From Sphingomonas sp. Leaf67 (GTDB lineage: Bacteria; Pseudomonadota; Alphaproteobacteria; Sphingomonadales; Sphingomonadaceae), in assembly GCF_001421965.1 (NCBI RefSeq), contig NZ_LMLP01000020.1:173-64172 (forward strand): a stretch of DNA of 64,000 nucleotides, written 5' to 3'. Positions 1-8,347 of the stretch are shown here, in pieces (the first letter of the stretch is position 1; every line of letters begins with the position of its first letter). The notes beneath the pieces were generated by a model. The model was given only the letters and a program-made list of their open reading frames with translations, searched no databases and was not told the DNA's origin. The translations under genes were made by a program, and so were the position numbers.

Positions 1-123
1 TCCCGTGACGAACCTGTCCCATACGGCTTCCTTCCATTCCAACGAAAGGATCGCACCATCAAACCGTGGGATCAAACACCTAGGACGTATGACCCCGATA
101 CTGTTGTCCTGCGGTCATATTAG
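1..123 (+). CDS. C-terminal end of an unknown protein (5' end outside window)
   Basis: Frame 1 is open from the first base to a TAG at 121-123 and gives 40 residues ending TYDPDTVVLRSY. I do not recognise the family. The composition (charged and aromatic, no low-complexity run typical of shadow frames) and the way the next gene starts within 10 bases of the stop suggest a real coding end. The base composition is clearly less GC-rich than the genes that follow. Inference only: the tail of a large secreted or polymorphic-toxin-like protein followed by its partner gene. Confidence 0.5.
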   Translation, partial: SRDEPVPYGFLPFQRKDRTIKPWDQTPRTYDPDTVVLRSY

Positions 124-132
124 GTGCGGTTG

Positions 133-534
133 ATGGAAGAGGATTATCAAAAGCTGCGTGCGGGTTGGGCGGCTGGGGATCGTGACCGGGAACGTGCCCT
201 GCACCTACTATATCTGTCGTGGTGGCACTGGGCGGAGCCGGACTTCCTGACGGGGTTGTCCGACGATCCTACCGCTTTGCAGTTATGGCGCGCTATATTT
301 GAACATTTCGGAGGTAGAGCCTCTGTGGATGCAGAATTCCTCTTTGTGGCTGCAATCATGATTGAGATTACGACTTGGGCGTTTGGCGATGAAGATGCTT
401 GGGCGAAGGTTGCCGATATGATGATAGCGCGCTCGCTCCTATTGAAGCCTGATGGCTTCTCAGCAGCATCGTTCGAAGATCGAGGCTGTTTTGGTGTATA
501 CTTCGCGCATCAGGCAAGCACGCTGCGCGTTTAA
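133..534 (+). CDS. hypothetical protein, possible immunity-type partner of the upstream gene
   Basis: Codes for 133 acidic residues, rich in Trp, Asp and Glu (for example LSWWHWAEPDF), with no signal peptide or clear membrane helix. I do not recognise a family. The ATG at 133 has an AGG eight bases upstream, inside and beside the TAG that ends the preceding frame, so translation is probably coupled. A GTG at 124, directly after that stop, is the alternative start. Small acidic soluble protein, low GC, and coupling to the end of another gene are features often seen in immunity proteins. That role is inference, not sequence proof. Confidence 0.6.
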   Translation: MEEDYQKLRAGWAAGDRDRERALHLLYLSWWHWAEPDFLTGLSDDPTALQLWRAIFEHFGGRASVDAEFLFVAAIMIEITTWAFGDEDAWAKVADMMIARSLLLKPDGFSAASFEDRGCFGVYFAHQASTLRV

Positions 535-622
535 CCACCGAATGTCGAAAAGTGGGCGTCAGATGACTGCCCACCTCGCACTCTAGTTTGATACAAAACT
601 TTTCAGTTCTGCATCAGACCCC

Positions 623-1822
623 CTACTCCCCGAACGTCTTCGGCGCGGGGCTGACCGTCACCGCGCCGCCCGTCCGCACCTCCTGCACCTCCAGCGCGCG
701 CTCGGCGATGCCGTCGCGGCCGAAGCGGAAGGCGCCATCGAGGCCGGCGAACCCGTCGCCGCCGCGCAGGCGGCTTTCGGGGAAGTCGCGGCCGATCGGC
801 CAATCTCGGGCGATGCGGACCGTCAGCAGCACCGAATCATAGCCGAGACTCGACAGGCGATAGGGTGCAGCACTGAACCGGGCGCGATATTTGGTCGCGA
901 ACTGACGATAGAGCGCGTTCGACACGCTGGCATACCATGCACCGTTCAGTGCCGGCATCGTCCCCAGCCCGGTTTCGGTATTCCATAATTCGGTGCCGAG
1001 CACCTTCGCGCTGCGGCTGGGCGACTTGCGGATCGCGGGCACCGCCAGCGCCGCCGTGCCCGCCTGATCGGCGATCAGCACCGCTTCATAGGGCGAGGTG
1101 CGCGACAGGCGGGTGACGGCGGCCGCCACCTGTCCGCTGCCGCGATCATAGGTCTGGATCGACACGACCTGTCCGCCGGCCTGCTCGACCGCGCGCAGGA
1201 AACTGGTCGAGGCGCGCTGGCCATAGACGCCCGCCGGCACCAGCCCGGCAAAACGGCTGATCCCGCTGGTCCGGGCAAAGCCGACCACACGCTCGATCGA
1301 TTGCGCCGGGGAATAGCCGAGCAGATAGGCCCCGTTGCCCGCGACCGACACGTCGTTCGAATAGCTGATGACCGGCACCTTCGCGCCGCGTGCGATCGGC
1401 GAGACGGCACGGACATCCTCCGCCAGCAGCGGGCCGAGAATCAGGCGGTTACCCTCCGCGATCGCGCGTTGCGCGGCGGCGGCGGCACCGGTGGCGGTGT
1501 CATAGGTGGTGATTCGTACCCGTTCGCTGCGCGTGTCGAGCAGCGCCAGCTGCGTCGCGTTGGCGATCGACCGCCCGACCCCGCCATTGGGGCCGGTCAT
1601 CGGCACCAGCAGCGCGACGCGGTGGCGCTGCGTATCGGTCGGGATGCCGCCGGTCACCGGATCGGGGCGAGTCGGCTGCGGACGGGTCGGTACGGGCGGG
1701 GCCTGTTCGACCGGCCCCTTGGGGACCAGCGTGCTGCACCCCGCCAACAATGCCGCCGCCAACACCGCCGTGGCGCGCGCGAAATGGTGCCGCCATTGCC
1801 GGGGCGCTATCGTGTCTGCCAT
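623..1822 (-). CDS. LppC/LpoA-type lipoprotein, penicillin-binding protein activator family
   Basis: 399 residues. A lipoprotein signal is clear: basic n-region, Ala/Leu core and lipobox LAGC with the lipidated cysteine at residue 29, followed by a Pro/Thr-rich linker (about residues 37-50). The rest has the periplasmic binding fold of the ABC-substrate-binding/LppC family, opening with VALLVPMTGPNGGVG. In gammaproteobacteria LpoA activates penicillin-binding protein 1A; in alphaproteobacteria the LppC homologue commonly sits beside rsmI, as here. The ATG at 1822 is chosen because it gives a normal signal peptide; AGGGA lies about ten bases upstream. Its start codon overlaps that of the divergent rsmI. 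Confidence 0.85.
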   Translation of the reverse strand: MADTIAPRQWRHHFARATAVLAAALLAGCSTLVPKGPVEQAPPVPTRPQPTRPDPVTGGIPTDTQRHRVALLVPMTGPNGGVGRSIANATQLALLDTRSERVRITTYDTATGAAAAAQRAIAEGNRLILGPLLAEDVRAVSPIARGAKVPVISYSNDVSVAGNGAYLLGYSPAQSIERVVGFARTSGISRFAGLVPAGVYGQRASTSFLRAVEQAGGQVVSIQTYDRGSGQVAAAVTRLSRTSPYEAVLIADQAGTAALAVPAIRKSPSRSAKVLGTELWNTETGLGTMPALNGAWYASVSNALYRQFATKYRARFSAAPYRLSSLGYDSVLLTVRIARDWPIGRDFPESRLRGGDGFAGLDGAFRFGRDGIAERALEVQEVRTGGAVTVSPAPKTFGE

Positions 1823-2672
1823 GGACCTATCCCTGATGACCGAAAAACTTTCCCCCGGCCTGTACATCGTCGCGACCCCGATCGGCAATCTCGCAGACCT
1901 AAGTCCGCGCGCCGCCGATATTTTATCCCGCGCGGACATTATCGCGGTGGAGGACAGCCGGGTAACCGCCGGGCTGCTGCGCCATATCGGCGTCAAGCGG
2001 CCGATGATCCCGTATCACGATCATAATGCCGAAGGGATGCGTCCCGGCCTGATCGCGCGCATGGCGTCCGAAGCGGTGGCGCTGGTGTCGGACGCGGGCA
2101 CGCCGCTGATCTCCGATCCGGGGTACAAGCTGGTGCGCGATGCGCGGGCGGCGGGACATGCGGTGGTAACGATCCCCGGCCCCTGCGCGGCGGTGGCGGC
2201 GCTGACGCTGGCCGGACTGCCGACCGACCGGTTCCTGTTCGCGGGCTTCCTGCCGCCCAAGGCGCATGCCCGGGCCGAATCGATCGCCGAGATCGCGTGC
2301 GTGCGGGCGACACTGGTCCTGTACGAAAGCGGCCCGCGCCTGTCGGCGACGCTGGCGGCGCTGGCGGAAGGGTTGGGCGACCGCGACGCGGGCGTGGCGC
2401 GCGAGATTACCAAGAAGTTCGAGGAATGCGTGACCGGCACGCTGTCGACACTCGCTGCACGCTATGCCGAGGCACCGCCCAGGGGCGAGATCGTGATCGT
2501 CGTCGCCCCGTCCGGCGCCCCCCCTCCCGCGACCGAGGCGGACGCCGATACGGCGCTGCGCGAGGCACTGACCCGGCTACCCGCGTCGAAGGCCGCCGGG
2601 GAGGTCGCCAAGGCGCTGGGACTCGACCGGCGCGAACTCTATGCGCGGGCGATGGCGTTGAAGGCCGAGTAG
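1821..2672 (+). CDS. rsmI: 16S rRNA (cytidine(1402)-2'-O)-methyltransferase RsmI
   Basis: 283 residues, the normal length for RsmI, which uses S-adenosylmethionine to methylate the ribose of C1402 in the 30S decoding centre. The tetrapyrrole-methylase fold is recognisable by YIVATPIGNLADLS near the N terminus, VSDAGTPLISDPGYKLV, the GPCAAVAAL turn and the LYESGPRL motif. The start is uncertain: ATG at 1821, ATG at 1836, or GTG at 1812, which has a GGGG-like ribosome site. Any of the first and third overlap the start of the divergent lipoprotein gene. The usual downstream yraN is absent. Confidence 0.93.
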   Translation: MDLSLMTEKLSPGLYIVATPIGNLADLSPRAADILSRADIIAVEDSRVTAGLLRHIGVKRPMIPYHDHNAEGMRPGLIARMASEAVALVSDAGTPLISDPGYKLVRDARAAGHAVVTIPGPCAAVAALTLAGLPTDRFLFAGFLPPKAHARAESIAEIACVRATLVLYESGPRLSATLAALAEGLGDRDAGVAREITKKFEECVTGTLSTLAARYAEAPPRGEIVIVVAPSGAPPPATEADADTALREALTRLPASKAAGEVAKALGLDRRELYARAMALKAE

Positions 2673-2673
2673 A

Positions 2674-2871
2674 TCAGGCGGCGATGTTGCCGTAATTCTG
2701 CGTCTGGATCGGGCGGACGGCGGCGTTGATCGGCAGGGTATCGCCGCAACAGGCGCATTCGGCGATGATCCGTCCGACGAACCATTGCGAAGCGCCGCAG
2801 GTCGGGCAGCTGTTGCGCCCGTGCAATGCGTATAGCGGTACGCGGGTATGGAATAGGACGGATCGTTCCAC
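2674..2871 (-). CDS. small zinc-ribbon-like protein
   Basis: 65 residues starting at GTG 2871, chosen because an excellent AGGGAGA ribosome site lies seven bases upstream; longer upstream frames have none. Two CxxC pairs (SCPTCGAS and ECACCGD), 16 residues apart, should bind one zinc ion. The protein has no signal peptide or membrane segment. I know of no assigned function; similar short CPTCG proteins with a conserved SQWFVGR-like stretch occur in sphingomonads. It ends one base from the end of rsmI, convergently. Confidence 0.7.
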   Translation of the reverse strand: MERSVLFHTRVPLYALHGRNSCPTCGASQWFVGRIIAECACCGDTLPINAAVRPIQTQNYGNIAA

Positions 2872-3015
2872 GGCATTCTCCCTGTTGAAAAGGGAACGCC
2901 ACCACCGCAACGCGGTTCCGTGCCGAAGGGGTGCAAAAATCGAGGAAGCCACCAAAGGTTCCGGGGAATGTGCCACGGTCGGACAGGTTGACGAACCGGT
3001 CCGCCGCAATCCCGG

Positions 3016-3375
3016 TTACGCCGGGGTGCGTTCGTTCAGCAGCCCGTGCGCGTCAAGCCCCAGCAACGCGATATGCGCGCGGATGCGCGGCCAATGCCCG
3101 GTCAGGAATCGTTCGCGCTCGGCAATGCGCAACCGCTCGACCGCGCCGGGCAGCACGAACATGCCCACGCCGCGCCGCACCTCGACATAGCCGTCGTCCT
3201 GAAACGTCTGATACGCCTTGGCCACCGTCAGCGGATTCGCACCGTGTTCGGCAGCCAACGCCCGGACCGACGGCAACTGGTCCCCCGCCCGATACTCGCC
3301 ACGCAGGATCGCCGCCGCGATTAGTGCCCGCAGACGAAGGTAGACGGGCGTGTCCTCATGGTCGATCGCTGTCAT
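3016..3375 (-). CDS. GntR-family transcriptional regulator, short YtrA type
   Basis: 119 residues. The N-terminal two thirds is a GntR winged helix-turn-helix (about residues 9-80) with the family signature GDQLPSVRALAAEHGANP followed by TVAKAYQTFQDDGYVEVRRG. The remaining 40 residues are a short helical tail, too small for the FCD, UTRA or aminotransferase domains of larger GntR proteins, so it belongs to the YtrA-like subgroup. Such proteins often control an adjacent transporter, but no ABC genes are next to it. Its target cannot be told from the sequence. Confidence 0.88.
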   Translation of the reverse strand: MTAIDHEDTPVYLRLRALIAAAILRGEYRAGDQLPSVRALAAEHGANPLTVAKAYQTFQDDGYVEVRRGVGMFVLPGAVERLRIAERERFLTGHWPRIRAHIALLGLDAHGLLNERTPA

Positions 3376-3413
3376 GCTGACTTAATACAGCAACGGCCAG
3401 GAAAGTCCATCGT

Positions 3414-3992
3414 TCACCCGGCCCAAACCGTACGAACGCGCGCCGGATCGGGACGTGGCCGTTCGTCGAGCGGACGGCCCGGCGAGCCGATATAGACGAA
3501 GCCGGCAATGGTTTCGTGCGGGGAGCCGAACGCGTCGCGGACCTGCGGGCTGTACGCCGCCCAGCCGGTCAGCCAGCTGGCGACATAGCCCATGGCGTGC
3601 GCGGCATGGAGCAGGTTCATCGTTGCCGCCCCGGTCGACATCGTCTGCTCCCACTGCGGAATATGGCTTTCGACCGGCGATGACAGGACGACGATCAGCG
3701 CCTGCCCCTCGTGCGCGAACCGGTCGCACGCCTCCAGCTGTGCTGCCGTCGCCTGTTCCTGTTCGTCGGCATAGGCCTTGCGCAGCAACGCCGCGAACGC
3801 CGCGCGGCGTTCCTGCGCGATCACCACGAACCGCCACGGTGCCAGCTTGCCATGGTCGGGCGTCCGCGCGGCGATGGCGATCATCTGGTCGATCTCGGCA
3901 TCGCTCGGCCCCGGCGCGACCATGTCGCGCGGCTTGCCCGAACGACGGGTTTGCAAATGGCTGAGCAGCGTGGATCGGTCGTTGAAGGTCAT
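3414..3992 (-). CDS. nitroreductase family protein (YdjA-like)
   Basis: 192 residues of a compact single-domain FMN-dependent nitroreductase. Typical features are the N-terminal RRSGKPRDM segment that contacts FMN phosphate, ARTPDHGKLAPWRFVVI, and the GAATMNLLHAAHAMGYVASWLTGW helix region in the middle (here quoted in part: LLHAAHAMGYVASWLTGW). Members reduce nitro compounds or quinones with NAD(P)H; the physiological substrate of this subgroup is not settled. The ATG at 3992 fits the family length; longer upstream frames add sequence unlike the family. It stands alone between a GntR gene and the divergent peptide transporter. Confidence 0.85.
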   Translation of the reverse strand: MTFNDRSTLLSHLQTRRSGKPRDMVAPGPSDAEIDQMIAIAARTPDHGKLAPWRFVVIAQERRAAFAALLRKAYADEQEQATAAQLEACDRFAHEGQALIVVLSSPVESHIPQWEQTMSTGAATMNLLHAAHAMGYVASWLTGWAAYSPQVRDAFGSPHETIAGFVYIGSPGRPLDERPRPDPARVRTVWAG

Positions 3993-4123
3993 GGCCGGCA
4001 CGTAGGGTCCCGCCCCCGTCCGCACAATGCGCTTGGCATTGCCGTTTCTTGCGTTACGAATTGACGACAGGAGACGGTCGCACGGCGGCCCGGTCAAGAT
4101 ACCCCAGGACAAGGGACAACAGC

Positions 4124-5803
4124 GTGCCTGAATTCAAGGCTTTTGCACTATGGAACGAGGCCGACTGGATCGCGGCGATCGCGACGGTCATCCTTGCCGC
4201 GTTCCTTGCCGGCGGGTTGGCGGTGGGAATGAGCCGCAAACCCGAATTCGCCGGCCATCCACGTGGTCTCTACATGCTGTTCTTCGCCGAGATGTGGGAG
4301 CGTTTTTCCTATTACGGGATGCGCGCGATCCTGATCTTCTACCTGACGCAGCACTGGCTGTTCAGCGATGGCAAGGCGAACCTGATCTATGGCGGCTATA
4401 CCGCGCTGGTCTATATCACGCCGGTGCTCGGCGGCTATCTTGCCGACCGCTATCTGGGTCAGCGCAAGGCGGTGCTGTTCGGCGGCGTGCTGCTTGCTTT
4501 CGGCCATCTGTTCATGGCGTTCGAGGGGATGGAGGGCGTCACCGATGCCGCGGTCAAACAGGCCGATCCCGCGATCAACGTCTTCTGGCTGGCATTGGCG
4601 CTCATCATCGTCGGGTCGGGATTTCTGAAGGCCAATATCTCGGTGATGGTGGGCCAGCTCTACCGCATGACCGATATCCGCCGCGATTCCGCCTACACCA
4701 TCTTCTATATCGGCATTAACCTCGGCGGCGCGGCCGGTTCGATCCTCGTCGGGTATCTGGGCCAGACGATCGGCTGGGCGTTCGGCTTCGGCCTTGCCGG
4801 CATCGGCATGGTCGCCGGCCTGCTGGTGTTCGTGGTCGGCAAGGGGCTGCTCGGCGGCAAGGGCGAGGCACCCGACCCGGCGGCGCTCAAGCGGCGCGTG
4901 GCCGGCATGCCGTTCGAATGGCTGCTCTACGGCACCGGCCTGCTCGCGACGCTCGTGATGTGGGGGCTGATCCAGTATCAGGACGTCATCCAGTCGCTGC
5001 TGATCGTCTCCGGCATCGGGCTGCTCGGCTATGTCCTGTTCGAAGCGTTCAAGCTCGAAACCCATGCCCGTCACCGCATGTTCGCCATCCTGTTCCTGAT
5101 CGCATTGAACCCGATCTTCTGGGGCCTGTTCGAACAGGCCGGCGGCAGCTTCAATCTGTACACCGACCGCTTCGTCGATCGCGGCGGGGTGCCGGCGGCG
5201 CTGTTCCAGTCGATCAACTCGATCTATATCATCCTGCTCGGCGCGATCTTCGCCGGTATCTGGGCGTTCCTTGCCAAGCGGGGGCGCGAGCCGTCGGCTC
5301 CGGCGAAGTTCGCCCTCGCGCTGATGCAGGTGGGTCTCGCCTTCCTCGCGTTCGTGTGGGGCGCCAACAGCGTCGGGCCGGAAGTCGCGACGCCGGTCGC
5401 GTTCGTCTTCCTGTTCTACTTCTTCCAGACCACCGGCGAGCTGTGCCTGTCGCCGGTCGGGCTGTCGGCGATGAACCGGCTGGCCCCCAAGCACCTCGCC
5501 TCGCTCATCATGGGCGCGTGGTTCTACATGACGGCCGTCGGCAATTTCGTCGCGGGCAAGATCGGTGAGGCGACCGGTGGCCATGACGGCGAAATGACCA
5601 AGGAAGGTACGCTGGCGGTTTATTCCACCATCGGCTGGTGGACGATCGGCATCGGCGTGGTCGTGCTGTTGCTGTCGCCGTTCGTGAAACGGCTGATGCA
5701 CCTCGACACGCTGAGCGACGATGTCGACCACAGCCTGGCCGGACAGGCCGCGATCGGCGAGCCGAAGGCGGCAGGCGTCGACGTTTGGAAGGAACAACGC
5801 TGA
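4124..5803 (+). CDS. proton-dependent oligopeptide transporter (POT/PTR2 family, MFS)
   Basis: 559 residues with at least 12 membrane helices plus one extra N-terminal helix (about residues 15-36). The proton-coupling motif ExxERFxYYG is exact at residues 56-65 (EMWERFSYYG). GGYLADRYLGQRKAVLFGG and FYIGINLGGAAGSI are the two PTR2 signatures. It imports di- and tripeptides with protons across the inner membrane. GTG 4124 is chosen because AAGGG lies about nine bases upstream and the longer frame has no such site. A stem-loop follows the stop codon. Confidence 0.92.
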   Translation: MPEFKAFALWNEADWIAAIATVILAAFLAGGLAVGMSRKPEFAGHPRGLYMLFFAEMWERFSYYGMRAILIFYLTQHWLFSDGKANLIYGGYTALVYITPVLGGYLADRYLGQRKAVLFGGVLLAFGHLFMAFEGMEGVTDAAVKQADPAINVFWLALALIIVGSGFLKANISVMVGQLYRMTDIRRDSAYTIFYIGINLGGAAGSILVGYLGQTIGWAFGFGLAGIGMVAGLLVFVVGKGLLGGKGEAPDPAALKRRVAGMPFEWLLYGTGLLATLVMWGLIQYQDVIQSLLIVSGIGLLGYVLFEAFKLETHARHRMFAILFLIALNPIFWGLFEQAGGSFNLYTDRFVDRGGVPAALFQSINSIYIILLGAIFAGIWAFLAKRGREPSAPAKFALALMQVGLAFLAFVWGANSVGPEVATPVAFVFLFYFFQTTGELCLSPVGLSAMNRLAPKHLASLIMGAWFYMTAVGNFVAGKIGEATGGHDGEMTKEGTLAVYSTIGWWTIGIGVVVLLLSPFVKRLMHLDTLSDDVDHSLAGQAAIGEPKAAGVDVWKEQR

Positions 5804-5810
5804 CCGGACT

Positions 5811-5848
5811 GCAACGCGGGACGATCCGGTTGGATCGTTTCGCGTTGC
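5811..5848 (+). terminator. stem-loop after the peptide transporter gene
   Basis: Arms at 5811-5827 and 5832-5848 (17 bp, two adjacent internal mismatches) flank a GGTT loop, eight bases after the transporter stop. There is no uridine run, so it may be a transcript-end stabiliser or a weak terminator rather than a classical intrinsic one. Confidence 0.5.
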
Positions 5849-5874
5849 CGCCGGACGCGTACTAGCCGCGTGAC

Positions 5875-7743
5875 ATGATCCGGTATCGCGACGACATTGA
5901 CGGGCTACGCGCGGTCGCGGCGTTGCTGGTCGTCGCGTTTCATTGCGGCTTTGCGAAGTTTGTGCCGGGCGGGTTCGTCGGCGTCGATATCTTCTTCGTC
6001 ATCTCGGGCTATCTGATCACCGGCATCGTGCATGGCGAGGTGCAGGCCGGGCGCTTCTCGCTCTGGCAATTCTACGAACGGCGGGTGCGGCGCATCTTTC
6101 CGGCGTTGATCGCGGTCTATGTCGCGGTGCTGCTCGCGTCGTTCGTACTGCTGTTTCCCGGCGAAACGGCGCAGCAGGCGAAGAATGCCACCGCCTCGAT
6201 CCTGTTCGTTTCGAACGTCTATTTCTATCTCGGCACCGATTATTTCGATTCGGCATCGCGGTTCAACGCGCTGCTCCACACCTGGTCGATCTCGGTTGAA
6301 GAGCAGTTCTACCTGCTCTTCCCGCCGTTGCTGGCGCTGCTCCATCGACGGTTCCGGGCGGCGCTGAAACCGCTGATCGCGATTCTGCTGGTGGCGTCCC
6401 TGATCCTGTCGGCATGGCGGGTGCATCACGATGCATCGGCGGCCTTTTATCTGGTGCAGTATCGCGCATGGGAATTGATGATCGGCGCGGCGCTGGCGCT
6501 GGGCATGGTGCCGGCCGCGCGGCAGCGGTGGGTGGCGGAGGCCGGTGCGGTGGTCGGGGTCGCCCTGATCGTCGGCAGTGTCCTGCTGCTCGACCGCGAC
6601 AGCCTGTTCCCCGGACTGGCGGCGGCCCCCGCCTGTATCGGGGCCGCCTGCCTGATCTGGTCGGGCATGGCCGGGCGGACGCTGGTCGGTCGCGGCCTCG
6701 GCCTGCCGCCCGCGCGGTTCGTCGGCCGGATTTCCTATTCGCTCTACCTTTGGCACTGGCCGCTGTGGGTGTTGGGCGGGCAGGTGCACGAGATCAAGTC
6801 GATCACGGGATCGGCGGCGTTCATCCTGTTGGCGTTGCTGGTCGCGGCTGTTTCATGGCGGTGGATCGAACAGCCGTTCCGGGGGCGCAATCCGGCGACG
6901 CCGCCCCGGCAGGCGGTATGGATTGGGGTCGCGGCAATGCTGACGACGCTGACGTTCGTGGTCGCGGTGCCGTTTGCGGCGCGAGCCTATTGGCAGGTGC
7001 CTGCGCAAATTGAACGTGTCGGGGCGTTCGTCCGCTACCGCGCCGCGTCCAACTCGCGCGCCGGGCTATGCTTTCTGACCACGCACGACGAGTTTGCGAC
7101 GTTCGATCGCGACCGGTGTTTGCGCCTGTCGCCGACCAAGCCCAACGTCCTGTTGCTCGGTGACAGTCATGCCGCGCATTTCTATCGCGGACTAGCGGCC
7201 CTCAACGGAATCAACGTCCTGCAGGCCAATGCGTCAGGATGCCGCCCGGTCGCCGATCCGATGGGGGAGGCGCGCTGCACCGCGCTGATGCGCTACGTCA
7301 CCGACGATTTCCTGCCGAACCACCGCGTCGATACGGTAATCCTGTCGGCACTATGGCGCGACGACGACTGGCCGGCGTTGCAACGACAGATTGCGCGGGT
7401 CCGGCGCTATGCCGACCATGTCGTCGTGTTCGGTCCCATTGCCGAATATGACCGCGCTTTGCCCCGCATTCTTGCCGACGCCCTGTATCGCCGCGTTCCG
7501 TCGATCGTCGACCGGCACCGTATCGCCAGCCGGCGCACGCTCGACGCAATGCTCGCGGCAAGGGTACCCGCGACCGGCGCGACCTATGTCTCGACCTATC
7601 GCGCTTTGTGCCCGAACGATCGCTGCACCTTGTGGACTGACGACGGCAATCCGATCCAGTTCGACTATGGGCATCTGACCGCGCGCGGATCGCGGCTGAT
7701 GATCGACCGCGTCCGCCCGCAACTGCCCTTTGCGACGCGCTGA
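5875..7743 (+). CDS. OafA/YrhL-type O-acyltransferase with C-terminal SGNH domain
   Basis: 622 residues. The first 360 form the ten-helix acyltransferase-3 membrane domain, with family hallmarks near the N terminus (DIDGLRAVAALLVVAFHCGF, then GGFVGVDIFFVISGYLIT) and the conserved RRVRRIFPAL loop. A periplasmic SGNH hydrolase-like domain follows, with the block I GDSHA near residue 428 and the Asp-His block V (FDYGHLTARGSR) near residue 600. This fusion typically moves acetyl groups across the inner membrane onto periplasmic glycans such as O-antigen or exopolysaccharide. The glycan modified here is unknown; no polysaccharide genes are adjacent. Confidence 0.92.
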   Translation: MIRYRDDIDGLRAVAALLVVAFHCGFAKFVPGGFVGVDIFFVISGYLITGIVHGEVQAGRFSLWQFYERRVRRIFPALIAVYVAVLLASFVLLFPGETAQQAKNATASILFVSNVYFYLGTDYFDSASRFNALLHTWSISVEEQFYLLFPPLLALLHRRFRAALKPLIAILLVASLILSAWRVHHDASAAFYLVQYRAWELMIGAALALGMVPAARQRWVAEAGAVVGVALIVGSVLLLDRDSLFPGLAAAPACIGAACLIWSGMAGRTLVGRGLGLPPARFVGRISYSLYLWHWPLWVLGGQVHEIKSITGSAAFILLALLVAAVSWRWIEQPFRGRNPATPPRQAVWIGVAAMLTTLTFVVAVPFAARAYWQVPAQIERVGAFVRYRAASNSRAGLCFLTTHDEFATFDRDRCLRLSPTKPNVLLLGDSHAAHFYRGLAALNGINVLQANASGCRPVADPMGEARCTALMRYVTDDFLPNHRVDTVILSALWRDDDWPALQRQIARVRRYADHVVVFGPIAEYDRALPRILADALYRRVPSIVDRHRIASRRTLDAMLAARVPATGATYVSTYRALCPNDRCTLWTDDGNPIQFDYGHLTARGSRLMIDRVRPQLPFATR

Positions 7744-7767
7744 GCCGACGACACGGCGAAATCCCTG

Positions 7768-7795
7768 TTGCACTTGGCCGAAACCACGGTATTCC
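7768..7795 (+). promoter_or_regulatory. possible promoter of tRNA-Val
   Basis: TTGCAC at 7768-7773 and TATTCC at 7790-7795 are separated by 16 bases, and the mature tRNA begins 17 bases further on. The -10 match is weak, so this is a suggestion only. Confidence 0.3.
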
Positions 7796-7811
7796 GGCCG
7801 CTCCCCACCGG

Positions 7812-7887
7812 GGGCGCTTAGCTCAGTTGGTAGAGCATCTCGTTTACACCGAGAGGGTCGGCGGTTCGAGCCCGTCAGCGCCCACCA
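7812..7887 (+). tRNA. tRNA-Val (anticodon UAC)
   Basis: A complete 76-nt cloverleaf. The acceptor stem pairs GGGCGCT (7812-7818) with AGCGCCC (7877-7883), the discriminator is A7884 and CCA is encoded at 7885-7887. The D arm has GCTCAGTTGGTAGAGC, the anticodon stem CTCGT/ACGAG-like with loop TTTACAC giving anticodon TAC, and the T arm GGTTCGAGCC. No integrase or repeat of the 3' end is seen nearby, so there is no sign of a genomic island using it. Confidence 0.97.
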
Positions 7888-8035
7888 GCCCATTCGAGAC
7901 GGCGGCGGATGGCCCCGGTTCGGCCCGGCAGCGGATAGCGCGATCCCGTACCGAGCGGCCGACGCAGCCCTTTTTAGCAGCGTACTGCAACCGGATTAAC
8001 ATATTGCATTAACGATTGCCGCATATCGCAAAGAC

Positions 8036-8347
8036 ATGTGGAATCAAGGCAATCGGTCGCTGCTGGCGCTACAGTGTTTTGCCGTCGCAGCAGCATTCAC
8101 GGCGTTCAGCCTTTGGCCGCCCGCCACCGGCGCGATGGTGCTGGTGTCGCTCGATGGTTCCGGCCGCAACGAAGTGGCGAAGATCGCATTGGCGGGCGGT
8201 GCGGCGCTGCTGCGGGCCGGCAACCTGCCCGGTTCGATGGTGGTATCCGGCAACCGGACGGACATAGCGACGCAGCTTCACGGTCGTGCGTTCCTGATCG
8301 TCGCCGCTTCCGGACTGACATGCGGGAGCGGCAGCCGTGGCAAGTAG
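8036..8347 (+). CDS. small membrane-anchored hypothetical protein upstream of the chemoreceptor
   Basis: 103 residues. A hydrophobic segment (about residues 9-35) looks like an uncleaved membrane anchor. The rest is a small domain with [20 protein letters not shown] and a C-terminal [13 protein letters not shown] do not recognise a family. Its last 11 bases overlap the start of the chemoreceptor gene in another frame, implying co-translation and a shared role, perhaps sensing or membrane-linked signalling. The short Gly- and Ala-rich composition limits certainty. Confidence 0.65.
   Translation: MWNQGNRSLLALQCFAVAAAFTAFSLWPPATGAMVLVSLDGSGRNEVAKIALAGGAALLRAGNLPGSMVVSGNRTDIATQLHGRAFLIVAASGLTCGSGSRGK

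Noticed and set aside
4148..5797. 549-codon frame antisense to the peptide transporter
   Set aside because: The transporter carries exact POT motifs. The antisense product is a Gln-, Arg- and Asp-rich shadow.
7812..8035. tRNA-Val as the attachment site of an integrated element
   Set aside because: There is no integrase, no repeated tRNA 3' end and no change of composition downstream.
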